A DNA stretch of 6,197 nt from Firmicutes bacterium UBA3906 (GTDB lineage: Bacteria; Bacillota; Clostridia; Caldicoprobacterales; DTU083): positions 1-6,197 of the forward strand of contig DGFG01000169.1 in assembly GCA_002391555.1 (NCBI GenBank), read 5' to 3'. Positions within the stretch are counted from its first letter, which is position 1; every line of letters starts with the position of its first letter. Made by a program: the position numbers and the translations under genes. Of the stretch, positions 1 through 5,747 are shown piece by piece. Under the pieces are notes generated by a model, which was not told the origin of the DNA, searched no databases, and worked only from the letters and a program-made list of their open reading frames with translations.

Positions 1-788
1 ATTTCAGGGGCATAGGCTAGGTGGGTTATACGGGCCTCTAGTATCTCAATTCCGGCTATCTCTACCTTATCCTGAATCTGCTTGCGAATACGTTCTGCAA
101 CCAGGCTACTAGACCCCCTAAGGCTACCCTCATCAGGCTCACCATCGCCAGTAGTGTCAATGCCTGGGTTCATATCATAAGGGTATATCCTTACTATGTC
201 CCTTAGGGCTGAGTCACATTGGAGGGAGAGGTATTCCTTGTAGTTATCAACGTTAAAGACTGCCTTGGCAGTATCTACGACCCGCCACATAACAGCAATA
301 CCTATTTCTATTGGATTGCCTAGGGCGTCATTTACCTTTTGCTTTTGGTTATTTAGGGTCATTGTCTTAAGTGAGATTTTCTTAGATAAGCTACTTATCT
401 GAACATTGCTTCCCTCTACCTTTACACTGCTAGTAGGGATTGTGCTTATATCACCGCTTTGGCTAAGCTGGGTCTTGTAGGCTGGGTTGACCGATGAAGA
501 AAAGGGGTTTACAAAATAAAAGCCAGCCTCCCTAAGGGTTCCTGTGTATTTACCAAAGAGGGTTAGAACCAAGGCCTCCTGGGGCTTTAAAATCTTGAGG
601 CCAATAAAGGGTATATAGCCAATCAAGGCCCAAATTACCCCAACTACCAAGGGAAGTGCCCCTATATTATTGCCCTTGTCTAAATGGATGCCTCCATAGA
701 TAATTAGTCCTACCGCCAAGATATAAAGTAAGATAAAAAGGATCAAAAACGGCATACCTGGTCTTGCTTTTAAAACTTTTTCTTTCAT
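1..788 (-). CDS. SPFH/band 7 domain membrane protein, 3' end cut by window edge
   Basis: The reading frame is open from an ATG at 788 to the left edge (262 codons), so the C-terminus is missing. AGGAGG lies 6 bases before the ATG, which fixes the start. Two hydrophobic segments, about residues 13-35 and 44-64, should anchor the protein in the membrane. After them come KPQEALVLTLFGKY (68-81) and GFYFVNPF (89-96), the typical opening of an SPFH (stomatin/prohibitin/flotillin) domain. The end, VEIAGIEILEARITHLAYAP (242-261), is the conserved late part of the domain. Family members form membrane-bound oligomers that organise membrane regions or control proteases; the partner of this one cannot be told. 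A short acidic loop, DTTGDGEPDE (211-220), sits inside the domain. The family is usually about 280-320 residues, so perhaps 20-60 are lost. The gene has its own promoter and follows the yjbQ terminator. The family call is firm; the specific role is unknown. Confidence 0.88.
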   Translation of the reverse strand, partial: MKEKVLKARPGMPFLILFILLYILAVGLIIYGGIHLDKGNNIGALPLVVGVIWALIGYIPFIGLKILKPQEALVLTLFGKYTGTLREAGFYFVNPFSSSVNPAYKTQLSQSGDISTIPTSSVKVEGSNVQISSLSKKISLKTMTLNNQKQKVNDALGNPIEIGIAVMWRVVDTAKAVFNVDNYKEYLSLQCDSALRDIVRIYPYDMNPGIDTTGDGEPDEGSLRGSSSLVAERIRKQIQDKVEIAGIEILEARITHLAYAPE

Positions 789-805
789 ATTTGCCCTCCT
801 ATAAT

Positions 806-855
806 TGATATTGTTTTGATATCACTAATATATCATATTGACCATAAATATGCAA
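806..855 (-). promoter_or_regulatory. Promoter of the SPFH gene with an inverted repeat at the predicted start site
   Basis: On the minus strand, TTGCAT (855-850) and TATATT (832-827) are separated by 17 bases, a good sigma-A arrangement. Transcription should start near 820. A 6-7-6 inverted repeat, TGATAT/ATATCA (arms 806-811 and 819-824), overlaps that start and could be an operator. The area is AT-rich, so the repeat may be chance. Confidence 0.5.
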
Positions 856-863
856 TGGAAATG

Positions 864-906
864 AAAAAAATCCCACAGAAATTTTTGCTAAACTCTTGTG
901 GGATTT
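864..906 (-). terminator. Intrinsic terminator of yjbQ
   Basis: A perfect 10-bp stem (868-877 with 897-906, AAATCCCACA/TGTGGGATTT) encloses a 19-base loop. On the minus strand it runs straight into a run of seven T (870-864). It lies about 55 bases after the yjbQ stop and just upstream of the SPFH promoter, so it separates the two genes. The plus-strand T-rich stretch after 906 is interrupted and no plus-strand gene needs it. Confidence 0.85.
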
Positions 907-960
907 AAGTTTCTTTTTTATAACTCTGTCCTATTGATCTTTCCTAAAATAAATTAGCCT

Positions 961-1353
961 TTAGCCATCTAATATTTTAACTAATACCCTCCGGGTCCTT
1001 GGGCCATCAAACTCACACAGGTAGACACTTTGCCAGGTGCCAAGCCTGGGGCTAGCATTTTCAATAATAAGGTTAACAGATGACCCCATAAAGGAAGCCT
1101 TTATATGGGCATGGGAATTGCCTTCAAAGTGCAGGTAGTTACCCCTTACAGGAAAGGCCTTGTTAAGACCCTCTATTATATCTGTCACAACATCCGGGTC
1201 CCCATTTTCATTGATGGTCACCCCTGCTGTTGTATGGGGGACAAAGACCACAGCTAGGCCCTCCTTTACCCCACTCTCCCTAACAGCATTTTTGATATAG
1301 CTAGTAATGTCAATCAGGTCCTGACCCCTTTTAGTAGAAATGGTAAATTCCAT
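961..1353 (-). CDS. yjbQ: YjbQ/UPF0047 family protein (secondary thiamine-phosphate synthase-type)
   Basis: This 130-residue protein matches the YjbQ/UPF0047 family over its full length (family usually about 130-140). Hallmarks numbered from the ATG at 1353 are HTTAGVTINEN (40-50), DPD (52-54), HAHIKASFMG (81-90), GTWQ (105-108) and DGPR (116-119). The conserved His, Asp and Glu residues form the presumed metal or active site. Family members can show weak thiamine-phosphate synthase activity, but their main cellular role is unsettled. A GTG at 1362 would add three residues (MIG), but it lies inside the GAGGTGAT ribosome binding site, which is spaced correctly for the ATG at 1353; I therefore chose 1353. 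No thiamine genes are nearby. The gene has its own promoter and terminator and appears monocistronic and cytosolic. Confidence 0.93.
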   Translation of the reverse strand: MEFTISTKRGQDLIDITSYIKNAVRESGVKEGLAVVFVPHTTAGVTINENGDPDVVTDIIEGLNKAFPVRGNYLHFEGNSHAHIKASFMGSSVNLIIENASPRLGTWQSVYLCEFDGPRTRRVLVKILDG

Positions 1354-1392
1354 ACCTATCACCTCAATTAAGCAAAGCTTGTTTTTAAGGCT

Positions 1393-1421
1393 ATTATATA
1401 GGTCTAGTTATACTTGTTCAA
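1393..1421 (-). promoter_or_regulatory. Sigma-A promoter of yjbQ
   Basis: TTGAAC (1421-1416) and a perfect TATAAT (1398-1393) are separated by 17 bases on the minus strand. The start should fall near 1386, leaving a leader of about 30 bases that holds the GAGGTG ribosome binding site. Confidence 0.75.
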
Positions 1422-1437
1422 GGCTTGTCCAATTTTT

Positions 1438-1468
1438 AATAAAATCAGGGGCTAAGAAGTAAGCCCCT
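1438..1468 (-). terminator. Intrinsic terminator of the peptidoglycan-binding gene
   Basis: A 7-bp GC-rich stem, AGGGGCT/AGCCCCT (1447-1453 with 1462-1468), has an 8-base loop. On the minus strand it is followed by GATTTTATT. It starts 9 bases after the stop of the 1477-1728 gene. The T-tract is interrupted, so it may be only moderately efficient. Confidence 0.7.
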
Positions 1469-1476
1469 ATAAGTCC

Positions 1477-1728
1477 CTATGGATAAATTAGGTCTATTGC
1501 CGCCCAGGTCATGGGTCCTACTATACCGTCAGGCACTAGGCCATTGTCAAGCTGAAAATCTATAACAGCCTGCATGGTCATGGGACCGTATATCCCATCT
1601 AGTGGACCTACATTGTAGCCAGCACTGGCGAGCGCTGACTGAAGATAAAGGACATAGTAGCCCCTGGACCAGAGTCTTAAGACCGGTCTTGGTTCCTGGC
1701 ATATATAACCACCATTATTATAAAACAT
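1477..1728 (-). CDS. Small single-domain peptidoglycan-binding protein (PG_binding_1 type)
   Basis: The 83-residue product is almost entirely one peptidoglycan-binding repeat of the kind found at the ends of cell-wall hydrolases. Key marks are LRLWSRGYYVLYLQSAL (17-33), GPLDGIYGPMT (41-51) with the D-G-x-x-G-P turn, AVIDFQ (54-59), and LVPDGIVGPMTW (64-75). No catalytic domain is attached, and there is no signal peptide or membrane segment; the N-terminal stretch MFYNNGGYICQEP is polar and contains Cys10. It may act inside the mother cell during sporulation, be exported by another route, or bind something else. In-frame codons just before the ATG include a stop, so the start is fixed. AAGGAGG lies 10 bases upstream and a second AGGAG abuts the ATG. 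No promoter is visible between it and the strong ATPase terminator. Confidence 0.85.
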   Translation of the reverse strand: MFYNNGGYICQEPRPVLRLWSRGYYVLYLQSALASAGYNVGPLDGIYGPMTMQAVIDFQLDNGLVPDGIVGPMTWAAIDLIYP

Positions 1729-1773
1729 CTCCTAGCAGCCTCCTTGTTTAGCTCCTATTGACATGGGATAGGT

Positions 1774-1804
1774 AAAAAAAATAGCAGGATATATATCCTG
1801 CTAT
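1774..1804 (-). terminator. Strong intrinsic terminator of the metal-resistance operon
   Basis: A perfect 24-base palindrome (1781-1804), with arms ATAGCAGGATAT and ATATCCTGCTAT, is followed on the minus strand by a run of eight T (1781-1774, the first belonging to the stem). It starts 19 bases after the ATPase stop. The plus strand has no T-tract, so it acts in one direction. Confidence 0.93.
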
Positions 1805-1823
1805 ATCTTATGAGATTTATGGT

Positions 1824-3944
1824 TTAGGTGTTACCCTTTAGTACCCTCATGGAATTAAATACTGCTAAAAGGGCTGCACCAACATCGGCAAAGACTGCCT
1901 CCCACATACCAGCTAGGCCAAGTAGGCCTAGGGCTAGTACTGCTAGCTTTATGGATAGGGCCATAATAACATTTTGCATAACTACCCTATGGGTCCGTCT
2001 GCCCAGACTTATAGCCTGGCCGACCTTTGTAGGCTCATCTGTCATCAGAACTACATCTGCAGCCTCTACGGCAGTATCTGATCCGATGTTTCCCATGACT
2101 ATGCCCACATCTGCCATAGCCAGGACCGGGGCATCATTTAGGCCATCTCCTACAAAGGCAAGTTTGCCAGACCTTTTATCCTTTATCATTTGCTCTAGCC
2201 TTTCAACCTTTTCATGGGGTAAAAGGCCATAGTAGTATTCACTTATACCAGCCTTACTAGCCGCATGCTTAACCGAGGGCTCCCTGTCCCCTGACAAAAT
2301 CCCTATCCTCTTAACTCCAAGAGACCTTAGCCTATCAACTGCAGCCCTTGTATCTGCCTTTAGACCATCGGCTAGGTCAAGATAGCCATAGTATCTGCCA
2401 GCATAGGCTACATGGACCCTGCTATCATCGGTCAAGGGAGAGCCTGCCTGCTCATGGATAAGGATATGATTTTCCTTCATTAGCCTTTTATTGCCTACTA
2501 AAAGGGGCTCTCCAGCTAGAAAAGAGCAAGTCCCCTTGCCTGGGATTTCTTTATAGTCTTGTATTTTATCCTTGTCAATCTCCTGGCCATAGGCTGAAAT
2601 TATGGACCTAGCTAGGGGGTGGTTTGAGTGATACTCGCCCATCGCTGCCAGCCTTAATAGGTCCTTTTCATCTATACCACTAGCAGGACTTATTCCTACT
2701 ACTTCAAAGGTTCCCTTGGTCAGGGTTCCAGTTTTGTCAAACACAACTGTATCTACATCCTTTAGGGCCTGTAGGCTATTGCCTCCCTTTACTAGGATAC
2801 CCCGTCTAGAAGCCCCACCTATGCCAGCAAAAAAGCTAAGGGGTATTGATATGACAAGGGCGCAGGGGCAGGATACTACTAAAAAGACCAGACCCCTATA
2901 GAGCCAGTCTGAAAATATGGCTCCAGGCACTAAAAGAGGGGGTACGGTAGCCAAGGCTAGGGCTAATAGGACCACTATGGGTGTATAGACTTTGGCAAAA
3001 CGACTTATAAACTGCTCGGTGGGTGCCTTTTTACTAGAGGCATTTTCAACTAGGTCAAGTATCCTAGAAACGGTGGAATCGGTAAAGAGCTTTTCTACCC
3101 TTAGGGTGAGCAGGCCACTAGTGTTTATTGAGCCACTTAGGACCTGGTCGCCTGGCTCTACTGGCTCAGGCATGGACTCTCCAGTGAGGGCTGATACATC
3201 AAGCTCAGACCTACCCTCTATGACCCTACTATCTACCGGGGCCCTCTCACCAGGCCTTAGGATAATGGTGTCAGCTAGCTTTAACTTTTCAGGACTAACT
3301 GTTAATATATCACCATTTACCAATAGGTTTGCGCTGTCAGGCTTTATGTTTATAAGGGACTTTATTGACCTTCTAGACCGGTTGACTGCTGCCTCCTGAA
3401 ACTCCTCGCCAATGCGGTAAAAAAGCATAACAGAGACTGCCTCAGGATACTCACCGATGCCAATGGCACCTAGGGTAGCTATGGTCATTAGAAAGTTTTC
3501 ATCAAAGACCCTACCTCGGGTAATATTTTTCCCTGCTAACAAAAGGACCCTACCACCGATAACTAGGTAGGCCAGGATAAATAGTATGGTTTTTCCTAGG
3601 CTAGCTGGCATTAGGATGGCTCCAATAAAGCCAAGGATTCCAAGGCCAAGGATGATTCTCTCTCGGCTAAAAAAGCTACTATCCTCACCTTTTTCATTTT
3701 GCTCTCCTTTTACTAGCCTCACACCTGGTTCTACCGAGTCTACTATTTCTCTTATCTGGGCTAGGGTGTCTTCTAGCCTATCCCTTTCCCTTAGCTCTAT
3801 GCTCAAACTAGAGTCTGCGAAATTGACGCTGGCGCTAGTGATTGTATCCATACGGCTTATCCTATCCTCAATAGTTGCTGCACAGGAGGCACAGGCTAGG
3901 CCCTCTAGATAAAACTTTTTTCTTTTTTGTAATGCACTTTTCAC
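1824..3944 (-). CDS. cadA: Heavy-metal exporting P1B-type ATPase (Zn/Cd/Pb class)
   Basis: This 706-residue membrane pump uses ATP to expel divalent soft metals. It has a single N-terminal heavy-metal domain with GLACASCA (15-22; Cys18 and Cys21), then membrane segments from about 97. TGES (254-257) marks the actuator domain, and SCPC (358-361) is the metal-binding motif of the sixth helix. DKTGTLT (403-409) carries phosphorylated Asp403, the HP dipeptide is at 442-443, and GDGLND (599-604) closes the phosphorylation domain. Lys666 and Asp687-x-Gly689 in the last helices match the Zn/Cd/Pb group (ZntA/CadA) rather than Cu pumps, which have Asn/Tyr and Met/Ser there. The start is GTG at 3944, with AGGAGG 7 bases before it. 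It lies 11 bases after the stop of the ArsR-type gene, whose end overlaps this ribosome binding site, so translation is probably coupled. All catalytic motifs are intact. Metal range within Zn/Cd/Pb cannot be fixed from sequence. Confidence 0.95.
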   Translation of the reverse strand: MKSALQKRKKFYLEGLACASCAATIEDRISRMDTITSASVNFADSSLSIELRERDRLEDTLAQIREIVDSVEPGVRLVKGEQNEKGEDSSFFSRERIILGLGILGFIGAILMPASLGKTILFILAYLVIGGRVLLLAGKNITRGRVFDENFLMTIATLGAIGIGEYPEAVSVMLFYRIGEEFQEAAVNRSRRSIKSLINIKPDSANLLVNGDILTVSPEKLKLADTIILRPGERAPVDSRVIEGRSELDVSALTGESMPEPVEPGDQVLSGSINTSGLLTLRVEKLFTDSTVSRILDLVENASSKKAPTEQFISRFAKVYTPIVVLLALALATVPPLLVPGAIFSDWLYRGLVFLVVSCPCALVISIPLSFFAGIGGASRRGILVKGGNSLQALKDVDTVVFDKTGTLTKGTFEVVGISPASGIDEKDLLRLAAMGEYHSNHPLARSIISAYGQEIDKDKIQDYKEIPGKGTCSFLAGEPLLVGNKRLMKENHILIHEQAGSPLTDDSRVHVAYAGRYYGYLDLADGLKADTRAAVDRLRSLGVKRIGILSGDREPSVKHAASKAGISEYYYGLLPHEKVERLEQMIKDKRSGKLAFVGDGLNDAPVLAMADVGIVMGNIGSDTAVEAADVVLMTDEPTKVGQAISLGRRTHRVVMQNVIMALSIKLAVLALGLLGLAGMWEAVFADVGAALLAVFNSMRVLKGNT

Positions 3945-3955
3945 TTTATGTCCTC

Positions 3956-4318
3956 CTACTGATGACTAATATGGTCTAGTCCAATATCTAGTAATTGCTC
4001 AATATGTTCATCGTCAAGAGAATAATAGGCCTGCTTTCCCTCCCTGCGGCTTTTTACTAAACGGCCGCCCTTTAAGACCCTTAGCTGGTGGGATACAGCA
4101 GATGGGCTCATGTCTAATGAGGCTGCTATATCACAAACACACATTTCACAAATCTGTAGGGCTTGGAGTATCAATAGGCGGGTTCCATCCCCAAATAGCT
4201 TAAATAGGCTTTGAAGGTCATCTATCCTTTCATTGGGTAGGAGCTCTTTTTTTACTTTTGCCACTAGGTCCTCATGTATGCACGAGACCTTGCAGGTATC
4301 TATTTTTTCCTTTGACAT
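3956..4318 (-). CDS. cadC: ArsR/SmtB-family metal-sensing repressor, CadC-like
   Basis: This 120-residue winged-helix repressor should bind the operator upstream of itself and let go when Cd, Pb or Zn binds. Residues 43-47 (GDGTR) open the core, CEMCVCDIA (57-65) is the metal-binding helix region, and SPSAVSHQLRVLK (71-83) is the DNA-recognition helix, followed by a wing with REGKQAYYSL (92-101). Metal ligands line up with S. aureus CadC at a constant offset of two: Cys9, Cys13, Cys60 and Cys62 for the Cd/Pb (alpha-3N) site, and Asp103, His105, His116 and His119 for the Zn (alpha-5) site. CadC has Glu rather than His at the last position, as I recall. The ATG at 4318 is preceded by AAGGAGG with 7-base spacing. 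It is first in an operon with the P-type ATPase. The family is certain; the metal preference is inferred from the ligands. Confidence 0.94.
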   Translation of the reverse strand: MSKEKIDTCKVSCIHEDLVAKVKKELLPNERIDDLQSLFKLFGDGTRLLILQALQICEMCVCDIAASLDMSPSAVSHQLRVLKGGRLVKSRREGKQAYYSLDDEHIEQLLDIGLDHISHQ

Positions 4319-4334
4319 CCTCTTACCTCCTTAT

Positions 4335-4364
4335 CATATGAACAACTGTTCATATGTTCATATG
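4335..4364 (-). promoter_or_regulatory. ArsR/SmtB-type operator plus an extra half-site
   Basis: A perfect 10-2-10 inverted repeat (4335-4344 and 4347-4356) has core arms TGAACA/TGTTCA, matching the known SmtB/CzrA operator pattern. It lies between the predicted transcription start and the ribosome binding site of the repressor gene, where bound repressor would block transcription. A further TGTTCATATG half-site (4355-4364) abuts it in direct repeat and touches the -10 box, so it may seat a second dimer. Confidence 0.88.
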
Positions 4365-4365
4365 T

Positions 4366-4395
4366 ATTATATTCCAAACTGTCCCCTTTTGTCAA
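4366..4395 (-). promoter_or_regulatory. Consensus sigma-A promoter of the metal-resistance operon
   Basis: A perfect TTGACA (4395-4390) and a perfect TATAAT (4371-4366) are 18 bases apart on the minus strand. A-rich sequence upstream of the -35 (to about 4415) resembles an UP element. The start should be near 4359, a few bases before the operator. Such a strong promoter fits a gene held off by repression rather than needing activation. Confidence 0.88.
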
Positions 4396-4540
4396 AGTTT
4401 TTTATCTCTTTTTATTGATTTATAGGCGCAAAATTTAAATGAACTTTTTAAAGAAAAGAAATTTTTGCTAGTATCTTATAGCCTTTTTGATTAGCCTTTT
4501 TTATAACTTTTTAAAGTGATTATATAAATTGCTATCAGGC
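4396..4540. other. AT-rich intergenic spacer with short direct repeats
   Basis: There is no credible reading frame here. The 12-base AACTTTTTAAAG occurs twice (4442-4453 and 4505-4516), and TAGCCTTTTT occurs twice close together (4479-4488 and 4492-4501). The part next to 4395 may serve as the UP element of the operon promoter. Nothing else was recognised. Confidence 0.4.
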
Positions 4541-4581
4541 AAATAAAAAAGAGAAGCCACCTTGTTATAAAGTGACTCCTC
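4541..4581 (-). terminator. Intrinsic terminator of the 60-residue protein gene
   Basis: Read on the minus strand, GAGGAGTCAC (4581-4572) pairs with GTGGCTTCTC (4560-4551) over 10 bp if two G-U pairs are allowed. The loop is 11 bases and TTTTTTATTT follows. On the plus strand the same two positions become A-C mismatches, so the structure supports minus-strand use. It lies 14 bases after the stop of the 4596-4778 gene, which supports that gene being expressed. Confidence 0.82.
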
Positions 4582-4595
4582 CTTTTATCTTTAAA

Positions 4596-4778
4596 CTAGA
4601 CCTCTGCTGAACCGAAGCCGCTAAAAAGTCTACCCCCACTGAATATGATTACGAGTATGAGGAAGAAGAAAAGTAGCTCTGAACCACTTCTAAACAGCCC
4701 GCAGTTGCAGAAGAAGATCACAAGAAGCAGGAAGAAGAATAATAAGGAATCATCATCTCTGCCACCAAATAAGCCCAT
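4596..4778 (-). CDS. Small hydrophobic protein with a duplicated LLFFFL module, function unknown
   Basis: This 60-residue protein is strongly supported as real: AAAGGAGG lies 7 bases before the ATG, and a good terminator follows the stop. It contains two hydrophobic modules, LLFFFLLLVIFF (12-23) and LLFFFLILVIIF (35-46), identical at 10 of 12 positions. Each is flanked by glycine-rich turns containing GLF or RLF (2-6, 27-33, 47-56). A DDD cluster at 8-10 precedes the first module, and CNC (24-26) follows it. The modules, at about 12-16 residues, are short for membrane-spanning helices and could pack as strands or half-membrane hairpins. Codons differ between the copies, so the duplication is not recent. 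I recall similar glycine/phenylalanine-rich hydrophobic small proteins in spore-forming Firmicutes but cannot name a family. A membrane, coat or toxin-like peptide role is possible; none is shown. Confidence 0.78.
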   Translation of the reverse strand: MGLFGGRDDDSLLFFFLLLVIFFCNCGLFRSGSELLFFFLILVIIFSGGRLFSGFGSAEV

Positions 4779-4877
4779 ACATATACCTCCTTTTATTGTA
4801 AGATTTTAAGCCCCTTTTTATATAAGAAGATTTTTCAAACGTACCGGGGTGTAAAAGCATCTAATTGTCTTTCACTA

Positions 4878-4904
4878 TAGTATATGTAGCTTATATTAAT
4901 AGGT
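4878..4904 (-). promoter_or_regulatory. Possible sporulation-type (sigma-K/E) promoter for the 60-residue protein gene
   Basis: CATATACTA (4886-4878) fits the CATANNNTA -10 pattern of the mother-cell factor sigma-K. An AC pair (4904-4903) lies 16 bases upstream, preceded by ATAC. The start would be near 4871, about 90 bases before the gene. The same site also contains TATACT, a fair sigma-A -10, but without a convincing -35. The motif is short and degenerate in AT-rich DNA. Confidence 0.25.
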
Positions 4905-4943
4905 GTATCTCCTATATTATTTCCTTGACTATTTCTCTTCCTA

Positions 4944-4982
4944 TAGGGCATAAATCATAATTCGTTATGTATCAAAGCCCTA
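4944..4982. other. Hairpin after the thuA-like gene, without a U-tract
   Basis: TAGGGC (4944-4949) pairs with GCCCTA (4977-4982), and inside it CATAA (4956-4960) pairs with TTATG (4965-4969) around the four bases TTCG. The parts between the two stems do not pair. It lies 14 bases after the stop of the 4997-5728 gene, but neither strand has a T-run after it. It may be a weak terminator or a 3'-end stabiliser, or chance. Confidence 0.3.
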
Positions 4983-4996
4983 GAAAATTTATACCT

Positions 4997-5728
4997 CTAG
5001 CCTATATCCTCAATGGGGTCAGGCTTGTGGCCATAGGATGGGTCTGCCCCGCCTCTTTGGCCTGCCCATCTTGTAGCATTGGCTATTACCCTTTGAATGT
5101 CTTTATTGTGATAGGTAGGCAGGGTCTCATGGCCGGGCCTGAAGTAAAATATCTTGCCCTTGCCACGGCTATAGCAGCAGCCACTCCTAAATACCTCGCC
5201 CCCTGCAAACCAGGAAACAAAGACCAGGTCATCTGGCTTTGGAATATCAAAATGCTCACCGTACATCTCCTCATGAGCTAGCTCAATATATTCGCCAATC
5301 CCCTCTGCTATAGGGTGGCTAGGATCTACTACCCAGAGCCTCTCCTTTTCGTCCATCTCCCGCCATTTTAGGTTGCAGGTCGTCCCCATGAGCCTTATAA
5401 ATATCTTGGACATGTGGCCTGAGTGTAGCACCACTAGTCCCATACCCTCTAATACTCTTTTTTGTATCCTATCTACAATCTCATCCCTAACCTCATGGTG
5501 GGCTATATGGCCCCACCAGATTAGGACATCGGTTTCTGAAAGTATTTCGTCAGTTAGGCCATGGTCGGGCTCATCTAGGGTAGCTGTCCTTACTATCAGG
5601 TCCTCATTCTCCTTTAAAAAACCCGCTATAGTAGTATGGATGCCATCAGGATAGACCTTTTTTACAGGCTCATCTGTTTTTTCCTGGCGAAACTCATTCC
5701 ATACAGTTACTCTAATCTTTTTTGTCAT
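4997..5728 (-). CDS. ThuA-like (trehalose utilisation-type) protein, class I glutamine amidotransferase-like fold
   Basis: The 243-residue protein matches the ThuA family over its length. RVTVWNEF (6-13), YPDGIH (26-31), [10 protein letters not shown] (71-80), LHSGHMS (101-107), HPIAEGI (138-144), HEEMYGEHF (152-160) and [13 protein letters not shown] (196-208) are the recognisable conserved blocks, rich in His and Glu that may bind a metal or sugar. ThuA proteins have an amidotransferase-like fold without the amidotransferase role and are linked to trehalose/disaccharide catabolism in rhizobia. There is no signal peptide, so it is cytosolic. Usual partners (ThuB-type dehydrogenase, sugar transporter) are absent here; it stands alone with its own promoter, so its substrate is open. 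The only ribosome binding site seen, TAGGAG (5746-5741), is 12 bases from the ATG, longer than usual, but no better start exists. Confidence 0.9.
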   Translation of the reverse strand: MTKKIRVTVWNEFRQEKTDEPVKKVYPDGIHTTIAGFLKENEDLIVRTATLDEPDHGLTDEILSETDVLIWWGHIAHHEVRDEIVDRIQKRVLEGMGLVVLHSGHMSKIFIRLMGTTCNLKWREMDEKERLWVVDPSHPIAEGIGEYIELAHEEMYGEHFDIPKPDDLVFVSWFAGGEVFRSGCCYSRGKGKIFYFRPGHETLPTYHNKDIQRVIANATRWAGQRGGADPSYGHKPDPIEDIG

Positions 5729-5747
5729 TAGAAAAATCCGCTCCTAT

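Noticed and set aside
877..890. AGAAATTTTTGCTA here and again at 4457-4470
   Set aside because: A 14-base match in AT-rich intergenic DNA with no shared flanking structure; likely chance, one copy being in a terminator loop.
1828..2232. Plus-strand open frame of 134 codons
   Set aside because: It lies opposite the 3' part of the P-type ATPase, has no ribosome binding site, and its composition is that of an antisense shadow.
2992..3912. Plus-strand open frames opposite the 5' half of the ATPase
   Set aside because: They are antisense to conserved ATPase domains, lack ribosome binding sites, and have no recognisable domain.
4233..4418. Plus-strand frame across the repressor start and operator
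   Set aside because: It is antisense to the repressor gene and runs through its operator and promoter; no ribosome binding site.
4956..4969. TTCG-capped mini-hairpin as a stable RNA tetraloop motif
   Set aside because: The stable form needs a C-G closing pair; here the closing pair is A-T, and the two nested stems do not join into one helix.
4967..5654. Plus-strand frames opposite the thuA-like gene, and a 62-codon minus-strand frame at 5086-5274
   Set aside because: All overlap a well-supported ThuA-family gene in other frames and lack start signals.
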